Shown piece by piece: positions 7,143-16,680 of a DNA stretch of 64,000 bases. Source of the stretch: Komagataeibacter xylinus. GTDB taxonomy: Bacteria > Pseudomonadota > Alphaproteobacteria > Acetobacterales > Acetobacteraceae. The notes beneath the pieces are model-generated. The model saw nothing but the letters and a program-made list of their open reading frames with translations. It was not told the origin of the DNA and ran no database searches. Location: positions 1 to 64,000 of the forward strand of contig NZ_JARWSK010000002.1 of NCBI RefSeq assembly GCF_031081985.1, given 5' to 3'. The position numbers and the translations under genes are program-made. Each line of letters begins with the position of its first letter. Position 1 is the stretch's first letter.

Positions 7143-8426
7143 TCAGGGCCGGACCTGCCCCGTGCCGATCACCTCGTAACGGAAGGTGGTGAGCTGCTCG
7201 AGCCCGACCGGCCCGCGGGCATGGAACCGCCCGGTGGCAATGCCGATCTCGGCACCAAAGCCGAACTCGCCGCCATCACAGAACTGGGTGGAGGCATTCC
7301 ACATCACCACCGCGCTATCCGTGCCGTTGAGGAAGGTGGTGGCCGCCTGGGCATCTTCCGTCACGATGGCTTCGGTATGGGCGCTGCCATAGCGGGCGAT
7401 ATGGGCCAGCGCGTCTTCCACACCATCGACTACGGCAACCGAGAGCACGGCATCGAGCCATTCGGTGGCGAAATCCGCATCGGTGGCGGCGGGCAGGTCG
7501 GGGATGATTTCACGTGCGCGCTCATCGGCGCGGAAGGTGCAGCCGCGCGTGGCCAGATCCTCGATCAGGCCGGGCAGGATTTTCGGCGCAATGGCCTGGT
7601 CCACCAGCAGCGTCTCGGTCGCCCCACAGATGCCGGGGCGGCGCAGCTTGGCGTTGAGCACGATGCGCCGCGCCATTTCCAGATCAGCCGCCGCATGCAC
7701 GTAGGTGTGGCAAAGCCCTTCTGCATGGGCCAGCACCGGCACGCGGGCCTCGGCGCACACGCGCTCGACAAGCGACTTGCCGCCACGCGGAATGATGAGG
7801 TCGATCAGCCCGGCCGCACCGAGCATGGCGGCCACATGGGCCCGGTCGGCATCAGGCGGGATCTGCACGCATTCAACCGGCAGGCCAGCCGCTGCAAGCC
7901 CCGCCTGCATGGCTGCATGGATCACGCGCGCGCTGTTCAGGCTGTCCGACCCGCCGCGCAGGATCACGGCATTGCCGGACTTGATGCAAAGCCCCGCCGC
8001 ATCCGCGCCCACATTGGGGCGGCTTTCATAAATCATGCCGATCACGCCCACGGGTGTTGCCACCCGGCGGATGCGCAGGCCATTGGGCCGGTCCCATTCC
8101 GCCATGACATGACCCACGGGGTCCGGCAAGGCGGCAATCTGTTCAAGCCCCTGCGCCATGGCCTCCACCCGCTCGGGGTTGAGCGTCAGCCGGTCGCGGA
8201 AGGAAGCGGCCCCGGCAAAGGCTGCGACATCGCGCGCATTGGCCGCAAGCAGTTCCGGCTGTGCGGCGCGCAGGGCAGCGGCCGCGGCACTGAGGGCCCT
8301 GTTGCGGGTTTCGGTCGTGCTGCGGGCCAGCACGCGGGCCGCCGTGCGGGCGGCGAGCGCCATGGTGCGGATCACGCCCGGCTGCGGTGCGTCGGCCCGC
8401 GCGGGGGTTGCAACAGCCTGGTCCAT
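7143..8426 (-). CDS. proA: Gamma-glutamyl phosphate reductase ProA
   Basis: A 427-aa aldehyde-dehydrogenase-fold enzyme. The catalytic Cys is C267 in [28 protein letters not shown] (about 130-144) and [12 protein letters not shown] (155-166) are typical ProA segments. It reduces glutamyl-5-phosphate to the semialdehyde in proline synthesis; the next enzyme, ProC, is at 18767-19603. It is followed closely by nadD on the same strand. Length is standard. Confidence 0.96.
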   Translation of the reverse strand: MDQAVATPARADAPQPGVIRTMALAARTAARVLARSTTETRNRALSAAAAALRAAQPELLAANARDVAAFAGAASFRDRLTLNPERVEAMAQGLEQIAALPDPVGHVMAEWDRPNGLRIRRVATPVGVIGMIYESRPNVGADAAGLCIKSGNAVILRGGSDSLNSARVIHAAMQAGLAAAGLPVECVQIPPDADRAHVAAMLGAAGLIDLIIPRGGKSLVERVCAEARVPVLAHAEGLCHTYVHAAADLEMARRIVLNAKLRRPGICGATETLLVDQAIAPKILPGLIEDLATRGCTFRADERAREIIPDLPAATDADFATEWLDAVLSVAVVDGVEDALAHIARYGSAHTEAIVTEDAQAATTFLNGTDSAVVMWNASTQFCDGGEFGFGAEIGIATGRFHARGPVGLEQLTTFRYEVIGTGQVRP

Positions 8427-8472
8427 GATCCGTAACTCCCTGATCTATTCCTGAACGGGCACCGTGCCCGTA

Positions 8473-9567
8473 TCAGACGTTGAAGCGGAACAGCAGGACA
8501 TCACCATCCTGCACCACATAGTCCCGCCCTTCGATGCGCAGCTTGCCCGCCTCACGGGCACCCGCCTCGCCATTGCAGGCGATGTAATCATCATATGCAA
8601 TGGTCTCGCACGCAATGAAGCCCCGCTCGAAATCGTTATGAATGACGGCGGCGGCCTGCGGGGCCTTCGTGCCTTCGGTAATGGTCCAGGCGCGTGTCTC
8701 CTTGGGGCCTACGGTAAAGTAGGTGCTCAGGCCCAGCAGGCGGTAGCCCGCGGCAATCACGCGGTCGAGGCCGCTATCCTTCAGGCCAAGACCTTCGAGG
8801 AACTCGACCCGGTCTTCCGCACCCAACTGGCTCACCTCGGCCTCGATCGCAGCCGAGACGACAACCATCGCCGCCCCCTCTTCTTCCGCCCGCTTGCGCA
8901 CGCGCTCGGAAAATTCATTGCCGGTGGCCGCCGAGGCTTCATCCACGTTGCATACATACAGCACGGGCTTGGAGGTCATGAGCTGCAGGCGGCGCACGGC
9001 CTCCTCCTGCCCTGCCGGAATGGCCTTGCGCGCGGGCAGCCCCTCGCGCAGGGCAGCAATCAGCGGCTCCATCAGCTCAACCTGGGCTGCTGCCTCGCGG
9101 TCATTGCCGCGCGCCTTCTTCTGCAGCGCCACGATCCGCTTCTCCAGCGATTCGAGGTCGGCCAGCATCAGTTCGGTCTCGATGATCTCGGCATCGCGGA
9201 TGGGGTCCACGCCGCCTTCCACATGGGTGATGTCGTCATCCTCAAAGCAGCGCAGCACGTGGATGATGGCATCCACCTCGCGGATATTGGCCAGGAACTG
9301 GTTGCCCAGCCCCTCCCCGCGCGAGGCGCCGCGCACGAGGCCCGCGATATCGACGAATTCAAGGCTGGTGGGCAGGATCTTCTGGGATTTGCCAATCCGC
9401 GCCAGTTCCGCCAGCCGCGCATCCGGCACGGCCACGCGCCCGACATTGGGTTCGATGGTGCAGAACGGATAGTTCGCGGCCTGCGCCGACGCGGTCTCGG
9501 TCAGGGCGTTGAACAGGGTCGATTTGCCCACGTTGGGCAGGCCCACGATGCCACAGTTAAAGCCCAT
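8473..9567 (-). CDS. ychF: Redox-regulated ATPase YchF (OLA1-type)
   Basis: A 364-aa Obg-family P-loop protein. The Walker A GLPNVGKST is at 9-17 and DIAG (G3) near 73-76. NVDE at 207-210 replaces the usual NKxD G4 motif, the change that gives the subfamily its preference for ATP over GTP. A C-terminal TGS domain ends with VVQDGDVLLFRFNV. It associates with ribosomes and is linked to stress responses. It sits 6 bases after pth on the same strand, a widespread pth-ychF pairing. Confidence 0.96.
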   Translation of the reverse strand: MGFNCGIVGLPNVGKSTLFNALTETASAQAANYPFCTIEPNVGRVAVPDARLAELARIGKSQKILPTSLEFVDIAGLVRGASRGEGLGNQFLANIREVDAIIHVLRCFEDDDITHVEGGVDPIRDAEIIETELMLADLESLEKRIVALQKKARGNDREAAAQVELMEPLIAALREGLPARKAIPAGQEEAVRRLQLMTSKPVLYVCNVDEASAATGNEFSERVRKRAEEEGAAMVVVSAAIEAEVSQLGAEDRVEFLEGLGLKDSGLDRVIAAGYRLLGLSTYFTVGPKETRAWTITEGTKAPQAAAVIHNDFERGFIACETIAYDDYIACNGEAGAREAGKLRIEGRDYVVQDGDVLLFRFNV

Positions 9568-9573
9568 ACGCCC

Positions 9574-10146
9574 TTACTCCCCGGCCTGCGCGGCCATTCT
9601 TGTCATGAACAGTTCCGGCCTGCCATCCGCCAGCAGCGTGGCTTCATCAGCCAGCGTATCAAGCATCGGGTCCAGCCACTCGCGGTCCGTGCGGGAAAAA
9701 TCGCCCAGCACATGGCCCGTCACACGCTCGCGGCTGCCGGGATGCCCGATGCCAAGCCGCACGCGCCAGTATTCTTTCGTGCCCAGCATGCGGTCCATCG
9801 ACCGCAGGCCGTTATGCCCCGCCGCCCCGCCGCCACGCTTGACGCGGATGCGGCCCGGCTCGAGGTCAAGTTCGTCATGGAAGGCCGTAATGGCCTCGGG
9901 CGGCAGCTTGTAGAAGGCTGCCGCCTGCTGAACGCTCTCGCCAGAGAGGTTCATGTAGGTCATGGGCTTGAGCAGCAGCACCTTGTGCCGCCCTACCATG
10001 CCTTCGGCAATCTCGCCACGGAAGCGCTTGCGCCACGGGCCGAACCCGTGGCGCTGCGCAATCCGGTCCACCGCCATAAAGCCGACATTGTGACGATTCC
10101 GGCTCATCCCCGTCTCGGGATTACCAAGACCGGTCCAGAGCAGCAT
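9574..10146 (-). CDS. pth: Peptidyl-tRNA hydrolase
   Basis: A 190-aa protein with the conserved GLGNP (6-10) and RHNVGF (18-23) motifs; the catalytic His is H19, with the supporting Asn N9 and the Asp in HDELDLEPGR. It releases tRNA from peptidyl-tRNA that drops off ribosomes. It lies between rplY and ychF on the minus strand, the usual order. Confidence 0.96.
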   Translation of the reverse strand: MLLWTGLGNPETGMSRNRHNVGFMAVDRIAQRHGFGPWRKRFRGEIAEGMVGRHKVLLLKPMTYMNLSGESVQQAAAFYKLPPEAITAFHDELDLEPGRIRVKRGGGAAGHNGLRSMDRMLGTKEYWRVRLGIGHPGSRERVTGHVLGDFSRTDREWLDPMLDTLADEATLLADGRPELFMTRMAAQAGE

Positions 10147-10187
10147 CGTTCAGTCTCCTGTCAGGGTTCGTGGCGGTGGGTAAGCAA

Positions 10188-10808
10188 TCAGCCCTCGGCT
10201 GCGGCTTCGGCGCCTTCGGCGGCCTCAGGCTCTTCATCAACACTCGGCGGCGCCACGTTGGCGATGACGAAGTTGTTGTCATGCAGCACGGGGGTCACTT
10301 TTTCGGTGCCCTTGAGGTCTTCCCAGCGCACGTTGTCGTGGAAGTCGAGCTTGGACAGGTCGGCGGTGAAGAATTCCGGAATATCAGCCGGATCAACCAC
10401 GACATCGACCGTGTGGCGGACGATGTTCATCACGCCACCGCGCTTGACACCCGGGGAAACCTCTTCACCCGTGAAGCGGATTTCCACTTCCACGTGCACC
10501 TTGTGGCCAGCGGCGAGGCGCTGATAATCCACATGGATCGGGGCATCGGTTACGGGGTGCAGCTGGATCTCGCGCAGCAGGGCGTGCACGGACGCGCCAC
10601 CTTCAACGGAGATATCATAGATGCGCGAACGCCAGCCGGCCTTGTGCAGCTCACGGTTCACGATGCGGGGGTCGAGCGCGATCAGGGTGGGTTCCTGGCC
10701 GCCGCCATAGATCACGCCGGGCACGTGGCCGGCACGCCTCGTTGCACGCGCTGCCCCCTTACCAGCCTTCGCGCGCGAAGAGACTTCGATTTTGGTGAAT
10801 TTGGTCAC
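10188..10808 (-). CDS. rplY: 50S ribosomal protein L25 (general stress protein Ctc form)
   Basis: A 206-aa protein with an N-terminal 5S-rRNA-binding L25 domain (about 1-95) and the C-terminal TL5/CTC domain, ending in an acidic Ala/Glu-rich tail. The start is a GTG at 10808: AGGAG stands 7 bases upstream and translation begins [17 protein letters not shown], matching family N-termini, whereas the in-frame ATG further upstream lacks support. First gene of the rplY-pth-ychF run. Confidence 0.93.
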   Translation of the reverse strand: MTKFTKIEVSSRAKAGKGAARATRRAGHVPGVIYGGGQEPTLIALDPRIVNRELHKAGWRSRIYDISVEGGASVHALLREIQLHPVTDAPIHVDYQRLAAGHKVHVEVEIRFTGEEVSPGVKRGGVMNIVRHTVDVVVDPADIPEFFTADLSKLDFHDNVRWEDLKGTEKVTPVLHDNNFVIANVAPPSVDEEPEAAEGAEAAAEG

Positions 10809-10921
10809 TTGTCTGCTCCTGAAACACAAGCGCGCGGGCCTCCAGGGGTGCCAGCGCGTGCGCGGCGTTTAACGGAAAACCGCGCCTTATGCAATCACCA
10901 AGCCCGGACAGGCCCGGTTTT

Positions 10922-11512
10922 TCAGGAAAGCGCGGTGAGACTCCACACTGCCGCCGCCCCCGGCTCGGCCCACATGGGGGTGGCGTTGGGCAGGCGCACA
11001 TTGGGCTTGAGGTGCATGGCCGCGCGCAGGGCGCGGAACATCGCGCCATGGCACACGATCAGCGGCACGCCATCAAGCTCCAGCGCGCGATTGACCGCCG
11101 AGACCGCGCGCTCGCGCAGGGCGGCAAAGCTTTCGCCATCAGGGGGGGTGTACTCGCCTGCAATCCAGCTATCGTACCACGAGCCCATCGGCTTGCCTTC
11201 TTCCGCGCCGAAGCAGACTTCCTTCAGCCCGTCATCAAGGGCGACCTCAAGGCGGGGGGCGCCGTTGGCGGCAAGCTGGTCGGCCACGATCTCGGCCGTG
11301 CGCCGCGCGCGCGAGAGCGGCGAGGCCACAATACGCACGATGGGCGCATGATCACGCCAGTGCCGCGCCAGTAGCAGGCCAGCGGCCTCGGCCTGGGCAA
11401 TGCCCGTGGCGTTGAGCGGAATATCGGTGCGCCCCTGCGAGCGCCCCTGCGCATTCCAGTCCGTTTCCCCATGGCGCAGGTACCAGTATGGCCGGGTCAT
11501 CAGATCAGTCAT
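10922..11512 (-). CDS. Histidine phosphatase family protein (phosphoglycerate mutase-like)
   Basis: A 196-aa branch-2-free histidine phosphatase with the catalytic LRHGETDWN motif (12-20; nucleophile H14), SPLSRARRTAEIV carrying the second Arg, and VCHGAMFRAL with the second catalytic His. The start at 11512 has AAGGA upstream and begins MTDLMTRPYWYLRHGET. Members include phosphoglycerate mutases and alpha-ribazole or sugar phosphatases; the substrate is not decidable. It lies between prs and rplY on the same strand. Confidence 0.85.
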   Translation of the reverse strand: MTDLMTRPYWYLRHGETDWNAQGRSQGRTDIPLNATGIAQAEAAGLLLARHWRDHAPIVRIVASPLSRARRTAEIVADQLAANGAPRLEVALDDGLKEVCFGAEEGKPMGSWYDSWIAGEYTPPDGESFAALRERAVSAVNRALELDGVPLIVCHGAMFRALRAAMHLKPNVRLPNATPMWAEPGAAAVWSLTALS

Positions 11513-11595
11513 GCGTCGTTCCTTCACTCTGCTACACCCTTGGGGGTAGCGCCGCGCGGGCGGGGCGGTCAATCCCGCGCCCGGCTTCAGGGCGT

Positions 11596-12585
11596 TCAGT
11601 CGAACAGCGAGGAGACGGAGCTTTCATCCGAGATGGCCTGCATGGCGCGTGAAATCAGGGCCGCCGTGCTGATCTGACGGATATTGGCCGCGTCCTTCAC
11701 AGCCTCGGTGGCCTTGATGCTGTCGGTCAGGGTCAGCATGCCCAGCGGCGACTGGCCCACGCGGCTGACCGCGCTGCCGGTCAGCACGCCGTGGGTCACA
11801 TAAGCCTCGACCGCTGCCGCACCATGCTTCATCAGCGCTTCGGCCGCATTGCACAGCGAACCGCCGCTATCGACGATATCATCGACAAGGATGCAGTACC
11901 GGCCCCGTACGTCGCCAATCACGTTCATCACCTCAGACACGCCCGCGCGTTCGCGGCGTTTGTCGATGATGGCAAGGTCCACGTTCAGCCGCTGCGCAAG
12001 CTGGCGGGCGCGCACCACGCCACCTACATCAGGCGAGACGATCATGAGGTTGTGCGGGCCACCGGGAATGTCCATCGGCGGCGCGTCATAGGGCAGCGGC
12101 GGCTCGCCCTCGAGCTTCATGCGGCCGCGGATGTCGCGCGTGAACAAGGGGGCGGCGTAGAGGTTATCGACGGGGATGTCGAAGAAGCCCTGGATCTGCA
12201 TGGCGTGCAGGTCCATGGTCAGCACGCGGTTGGCCCCGGCCTCGACCAGGATATTGGCCACGAGCTTGGCGCTGATGGGCGTGCGCGGGCCGGATTTGCG
12301 GTCCTGGCGGGCATAGCCGAAATACGGCATGACCGCCGTGATGCGCCGTGCCGAGCCCCGGCGCAGGGCATCGAGCATGATCAGCAGTTCCATGAGGTTG
12401 TCATTGGTGGGCGAACAGGTGCTCTGAATGACGAACACATCCTCGCCACGCACGTTCTCATGAATCTCGACAAAAATTTCCATGTCGGCAAAACGCCGCA
12501 CGGTCGCGTTGCAGAGCGGTAGCCCCAGCTCCGCCGCGACTTTCTCGGCAAGAGGCAGGTTGCTGTTACAGGCGACAATTTTCAT
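11596..12585 (-). CDS. prs: Ribose-phosphate pyrophosphokinase (PRPP synthetase)
   Basis: A 329-aa enzyme made of two phosphoribosyltransferase-fold halves. Visible signatures are [38 protein letters not shown] and the PRPP loop [14 protein letters not shown]. It transfers pyrophosphate from ATP to ribose-5-phosphate for purine, pyrimidine, His, Trp and NAD synthesis. The ATG at 12585 has GGGAG 9 bases upstream and begins [17 protein letters not shown]; the frame is open further upstream without family similarity. It is a little longer than the usual 310-315 aa because of an inserted loop ([19 protein letters not shown]). Confidence 0.95.
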   Translation of the reverse strand: MKIVACNSNLPLAEKVAAELGLPLCNATVRRFADMEIFVEIHENVRGEDVFVIQSTCSPTNDNLMELLIMLDALRRGSARRITAVMPYFGYARQDRKSGPRTPISAKLVANILVEAGANRVLTMDLHAMQIQGFFDIPVDNLYAAPLFTRDIRGRMKLEGEPPLPYDAPPMDIPGGPHNLMIVSPDVGGVVRARQLAQRLNVDLAIIDKRRERAGVSEVMNVIGDVRGRYCILVDDIVDSGGSLCNAAEALMKHGAAAVEAYVTHGVLTGSAVSRVGQSPLGMLTLTDSIKATEAVKDAANIRQISTAALISRAMQAISDESSVSSLFD

Positions 12586-12803
12586 CGTGTGACGCTCCCG
12601 GGCGGCGGTAGAGGCGCTGGAGGGCGGTTTTTCCGCCCCCGTCGTGTATGTGCGGCGTTCTATCAACCGGCACATGGCCTGTCACCTGCCTAAGGGTCTG
12701 CAAACCTGCACGTCTGCCCCCCGTTGCCGATCCGTCACACCCTTTGGCCTGCCCGATGGGAAGGCGGGTCTGGATGCAGCTTTTTTATAACTGCCGCGCA
12801 AGA

Positions 12804-12850
12804 ATGCCGCCTTTTTTGAAAAAAGGCGGCGCCCAAAAACTTTTATTCTT
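12804..12850. repeat. Partial composite repeat: GCCGCC hairpin with ACTTTT arm
   Basis: GCCGCCTTTTTT (12806-12817) and AAAAAAGGCGGC (12819-12830) form a 12-bp perfect inverted repeat, followed by the GCCCAAAAACTTTT arm. It lies about 40 bases beyond the stop of the minus-strand lipoprotein gene and probably terminates it. The downstream flank (ATTCTTTTTTATCAATG) is shared with the copy at 45404. Confidence 0.85.
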
Positions 12851-12887
12851 TTTTATCAATGTTTTGTTTGTAAGAATTCATTCAAAT

Positions 12888-13874
12888 TCAGGGCTGCGCA
12901 GGCGCTGCGGGAGACGGGCTGGCCGCCGGGGCTGGAGCCGGTGCACTTCCCGGCGCGGGCAGGGTCCCATCGGCGGCAAGTGGTGCATTTTCGCGACCGG
13001 AATAGCGGGTGATGATCTGCCGCACGGCCCCTGCCGCCTCATCAGCGGCGGCCACGGCCACATCGCCCCAGCGGGAATCCAGAGAATGGGCGGCGATGTC
13101 ATGAATCTGGGTGGCGGCACCGGCTTCGGTGCCCTGCGCGTCGAGCACTTTCCATGTCAGCACAATATGCTGCTGGGGCGTGGTGGAGGTGGTGGTCACC
13201 GCATCATTGAGCACCACGGTGCAGCGCACGGTGTAATCCGCGCCCGTGGCCGCATGCCGCAGGTCTTCATGCGCATCGGGGAAGGCAGCGGTAAAGGCAC
13301 GGGCCAGCGCGTGGTCGCCATCGCCCGGCGCGCCCTGCACGCCCGCAAAATAGACATGGGCGGGGCGATTCTTGAGGCTGTTGGGATCTTTTTGCATCTG
13401 GGCGGCCTGGATGCCGGTCAGCAGTTCGGCAACTCCCGGCGCCACTTCCTGCGCCGAACGGGTCTCGGCCTGCCCGTCCGCCGCCTGCCACTGCGCCGCA
13501 GGCACCGCGGCACCGCTCATATGCCCGCGTTCCTCGCCCTTGGGGGTCATGACGGCATAGGTGGGAATGACCGTGTCACCCTGCGCCGTGGTGGTCATTT
13601 TCAGCCACCAGTCACCCGGCTTGGCGGGCTGGCCCAAAGCGGGCACCGACTGCGCGAGCATGGCCTCGACCATGGCATGCTGCCAGGCCTGCGCGCCCGC
13701 CTCATCCGTGCCCGATGCGGTGGAAACCGGCACGGCCAGCCGCGCGGTGGGGGGCTGCGCGCCGGAGCCATCATGGCGGAAGGGGTGCGGTACATCCACG
13801 CAGCCACCCAGCAGGGAAAGCCCCACAAGGGCCGCGAGCGCGCCCGACCGGCGGGCAGAAACGTCTGACATCAT
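12888..13874 (-). CDS. Putative lipoprotein of unknown function
   Basis: A 328-aa protein with a lipoprotein signal peptide: hydrophobic segment then the lipobox LLGGC, acylated Cys about residue 25. The body contains WWLKMTTTAQGDTVIPTYAVMTPKG and FTAAFPDAHEDLRHAATGADYTVRCTVVLND, with no family I can name, and a Pro/Ala-rich C-terminal tail. It starts 8 bases after the pgeF stop, so it is probably the last gene of the hldD-lgt-midA-pgeF transcript; Lgt, encoded upstream, would lipidate it. Inner or outer membrane placement is not predictable. Confidence 0.7.
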   Translation of the reverse strand: MMSDVSARRSGALAALVGLSLLGGCVDVPHPFRHDGSGAQPPTARLAVPVSTASGTDEAGAQAWQHAMVEAMLAQSVPALGQPAKPGDWWLKMTTTAQGDTVIPTYAVMTPKGEERGHMSGAAVPAAQWQAADGQAETRSAQEVAPGVAELLTGIQAAQMQKDPNSLKNRPAHVYFAGVQGAPGDGDHALARAFTAAFPDAHEDLRHAATGADYTVRCTVVLNDAVTTTSTTPQQHIVLTWKVLDAQGTEAGAATQIHDIAAHSLDSRWGDVAVAAADEAAGAVRQIITRYSGRENAPLAADGTLPAPGSAPAPAPAASPSPAAPAQP

Positions 13875-13882
13875 GGCCCCCC

Positions 13883-14674
13883 TTATACCGCCCGGCAGGC
13901 GATAACGGAAATCTGGTGCCCGATCGGCCCGCCACCTGCCAGCGTGCGGCGGCGATGGCTGAAGAACCGTGCTTCATCACGCAGGGTATCGAGGCCGAGC
14001 GCCATGGCGGCCCCCACCCCGCATTGCCCAAGGCGCATGACGCAGTAGCCCGGCAGGTCGAACATGAAATGCCCCGCCCGCGCCGCCGGGCTGAAAAACG
14101 CGGCCCCCGCCGCATCACGCGCCAGCACGTCGGCCCGCATGTCCGGCCCGACTTCGTAGCTTGCAGGCGCGATACAGGGACCGACGACAGCAGTGATTTC
14201 ACCTGCCGCGCAGCCCAGCACACCCATGGCCGCCACCGTGGCCTCGATAATGCCGCCACACGCGCCCCGCCAGCCCGCATGGGCCGCGCCCACCACCGTA
14301 CCCTGCGCGTTGCTGAACAGAATCGGCGCGCAATCCGCCGTAATCACGCCCAGCGCCAGCCCCGGCGTGGCCGTGACCAGCGCATCGCCCTCCGGCCCGG
14401 CCCCTGCGGGCCACGGGGATGTTGCCGTGAGCACCCGGTCGCCATGCACCTGGGTCAGGCCCAGCAGGCAGTCGGGTGCGACACCGACAGACTGCGCCAC
14501 GCGGCGGCGGTTCTCGCGCAAGGCACGCGGGTCATCACCCGAGCGGGTCGAGCAGTTGAGCGCGGCATATGGCCCGGTGGATACGCCGCCAAGGCGGGTG
14601 AAGAATCCATGCCGCACGCCTGCAAGGGCGGGGGCCCGCACCACCTGCGCATCCGTGATCGCGCTATCTGTCAT
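13883..14674 (-). CDS. pgeF: PgeF/YfiH-type laccase-domain purine nucleoside phosphorylase
   Basis: A 263-aa single-domain protein of the YfiH/LACC1 family. The zinc-site motifs are present: QVHGDRV (His), ADCAPILF (Cys) and GAAHAGWRG (His). Members act as purine nucleoside phosphorylase or adenosine deaminase, and E. coli YfiH also edits cytoplasmic peptidoglycan precursors. It follows midA at an 87-bp gap holding a partial hairpin repeat, in the conserved lgt-midA-pgeF order. Confidence 0.9.
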   Translation of the reverse strand: MTDSAITDAQVVRAPALAGVRHGFFTRLGGVSTGPYAALNCSTRSGDDPRALRENRRRVAQSVGVAPDCLLGLTQVHGDRVLTATSPWPAGAGPEGDALVTATPGLALGVITADCAPILFSNAQGTVVGAAHAGWRGACGGIIEATVAAMGVLGCAAGEITAVVGPCIAPASYEVGPDMRADVLARDAAGAAFFSPAARAGHFMFDLPGYCVMRLGQCGVGAAMALGLDTLRDEARFFSHRRRTLAGGGPIGHQISVIACRAV

Positions 14675-14710
14675 CCGTGTTTTCCCCTCATCCCGTAACA
14701 GGAAAATTCT

Positions 14711-14760
14711 AAAAGTTTTTGGGTGCCACCTTATTTTTTAAAAGCTTCACCAAAAACTTC
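14711..14760. repeat. Composite hairpin repeat, short form
   Basis: Both outer arms are intact (AAAAGTTTTTGGGTG and TTCACCAAAAACTT), but the inner GCCGCC hairpin is decayed to GCCACCTTATTTTTTAAAAG. It lies directly after the stop of midA (minus strand), where it could end or attenuate the transcript before pgeF. Confidence 0.75.
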
Positions 14761-14761
14761 T

Positions 14762-15781
14762 TTATGTCGCACGCAACTGCGCAAAACCCGGCAACTGGCC
14801 CGCAACACCCACCGACAGCCCCAGCACGCGAAACAGCCGCCCCATCTGCTCAGGGGCTGCCAGCCGCCTTGCTGCCGCCCTTATATCGTCCGCCTGATTG
14901 GGCGCAGCACGCGCAAGCTGCTCGGCCCGCGCGCCCAGCCCGAGGGCTGCAAGAAAATCGCCTTGCTTCACGCTGCCCCATACATCAACAGTGGCTGCCG
15001 CCTGCGCCATGCTGGCAAAATCGACATGGGCGGTCAGGTCGGCCGTGCCGGGGTCACAAAGCGGGTCAACGGGTCGGCCCGCCCGCAGCGCCTGCAGGCT
15101 ATCGCCCCATGCGGGCGCATCATAACCGTAATCAATCAGCAACGCCGCCCCGCGCCCGTGTTGCAGGCGGGCGGCAAGGGCGTGGACAAAATCCAGCGCG
15201 GGCTGGCAGGTTTCCAGCACGCTGCCATCAGGCACGGGCCGCGCCAGAGCCGGGTGGGTGGGCGGCAAAACAGCCGCCTGCTCCACAAAGCGCCCCGCCT
15301 GCACAAAGCGCTCCGCCCAGCCCTGACCATGGCGGACAAACTGACGGATGGGCAGCGCATCGACAAACTCGTTGGCCAGCAGGACCAGAGGCGCTTGGGG
15401 CAGGCTGGACAGACCATCATGCCAGTTGACCGGGTTGGGCGTCGCTGCCTGCAAGGCCGCCTTCTGGCAGGCGCGCAGCCGGGGCGAGGTCTCGATCAGG
15501 TGCACCTGTGCGGCTGCGTGGCAGGCGGGGGCCACGTGGCGCAGTAGACGCAGGGCGTCGGCCATGAGCGTACCCCGCCCCGGCCCCGCCTCGGCCAGCA
15601 CGAAGGGGGCCGGGCGACCAAGCTGGCCCCACACCACGGCCACCCACGCGCCCAGCAATTCACCAAACATCTGCGAGATTTCGGGCGATGTAATGAAATC
15701 GGCAAACGGGTCGCGCCCTGCATAATAGGCCGCGTTGGCCCGCGCCATGAAGTGGTCCAGCCTTTCGGGCTGGCTGGTCAT
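14762..15781 (-). CDS. MidA/NDUFAF7-family class I SAM-dependent methyltransferase
   Basis: A 339-aa methyltransferase of the DUF185/MidA family with the SAM-binding EAGPGRGTLMADAL motif (about 67-80) and VLLANEFVDALPIRQF (post-motif). The mitochondrial relative NDUFAF7 dimethylates an arginine of the NDUFS2 subunit during complex I assembly; the bacterial role is inferred to be similar. The ATG at 15781 overlaps the lgt stop (ATGA, 15778-15781). The frame stays open upstream inside lgt, but that part is a shadow with no similarity. Confidence 0.88.
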   Translation of the reverse strand: MTSQPERLDHFMARANAAYYAGRDPFADFITSPEISQMFGELLGAWVAVVWGQLGRPAPFVLAEAGPGRGTLMADALRLLRHVAPACHAAAQVHLIETSPRLRACQKAALQAATPNPVNWHDGLSSLPQAPLVLLANEFVDALPIRQFVRHGQGWAERFVQAGRFVEQAAVLPPTHPALARPVPDGSVLETCQPALDFVHALAARLQHGRGAALLIDYGYDAPAWGDSLQALRAGRPVDPLCDPGTADLTAHVDFASMAQAAATVDVWGSVKQGDFLAALGLGARAEQLARAAPNQADDIRAAARRLAAPEQMGRLFRVLGLSVGVAGQLPGFAQLRAT

Positions 15782-16632
15782 CCCTCCGCCCCGGCAGTCT
15801 CTTCCGCCGGTTCCGCCATCACCACGGTGCGGGCGGGGCGCATATACGCATTGAGCATCAGCCCCAGCCCGCCAATGGCCATGGGCACGCACAGCACCTG
15901 CCCCATGGTCACGCCAAAGGGCAGGAAGCCGATGAACGCATCGGGCTCGCGGAAGCATTCGCACACCGTGCGCGCCACTGCGTAGCCAAACAGGAACAGC
16001 CCGGCAATGAAGCCGGGATGCTGGCGCACCTTCAGGCTGCGCGAGACGCACCACAGCAGGGTGAACAGCAAGAGCCCCTCGGCAAAGGCTTCGTAAAGCT
16101 CGGATGGATGGCGCGGCTCCGGCCCGGCATCGGGGAAGATCATGGCCCAGGGCAGCGAGGGGGAAGCGGGCCTGCCCCACAGTTCGCCATTGATGAAGTT
16201 GGCGATGCGCCCCAGCCCCAGCCCGATGGGCACCACCGTGGTGATCCGGTCGGAAAAGGCAAGGAAGCTCAGGCCGTTGAGCCGCGTGAACACGATCAGC
16301 GCAATGATCACGCCCGCAGCACCGCCATGAAACGACATGCCCCCATGCCACACCTGCAATATGGCCAGCGGATGCGTGAGGTAATAGCCGGGCTGGTAGA
16401 ACAGGATATAGCCAAGCCGCCCACCCAGCACCACACCCAGCGTGGCCCATGTCAGGAAGTCATCGACCTGCAGCGCCGTGGCTGCCCGGGGTGCGAGTGC
16501 CGCAAGGCGGCGGGCAATGCGCCACCCCGCCACCAGCGCCACGATATAGGCCATGGCATACCAGCGTATGGCGAACGGCCCGAAATGGACCATTACCGGA
16601 TCAAACTGCGGAAAGACCAGAACAGGCAGCAT
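15778..16632 (-). CDS. lgt: Phosphatidylglycerol:prolipoprotein diacylglyceryl transferase Lgt
   Basis: A 284-aa polytopic inner-membrane protein with about seven hydrophobic helices. The conserved HGGMSFHGG loop (catalytic His) and the Lgt signature GRIANFINGELWGRP are present. It attaches diacylglycerol to the lipobox Cys, the first step of lipoprotein maturation. It is coupled by a four-base overlap to midA and lies 48 bases after hldD. Confidence 0.96.
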   Translation of the reverse strand: MLPVLVFPQFDPVMVHFGPFAIRWYAMAYIVALVAGWRIARRLAALAPRAATALQVDDFLTWATLGVVLGGRLGYILFYQPGYYLTHPLAILQVWHGGMSFHGGAAGVIIALIVFTRLNGLSFLAFSDRITTVVPIGLGLGRIANFINGELWGRPASPSLPWAMIFPDAGPEPRHPSELYEAFAEGLLLFTLLWCVSRSLKVRQHPGFIAGLFLFGYAVARTVCECFREPDAFIGFLPFGVTMGQVLCVPMAIGGLGLMLNAYMRPARTVVMAEPAEETAGAEG

Positions 16633-16680
16633 GGGCCGACTTTCAGTAATCAGGGAAGAAGCAGGGGCAGCACCCGATGC

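Noticed and set aside
13715-14698. Long plus-strand open frames opposite pgeF, proA and ychF (up to 686 codons opposite ychF/pth).
   Set aside because: They lie antisense to clear conserved genes and have the low-complexity Arg/Ala/His composition typical of shadow frames in GC-rich DNA.
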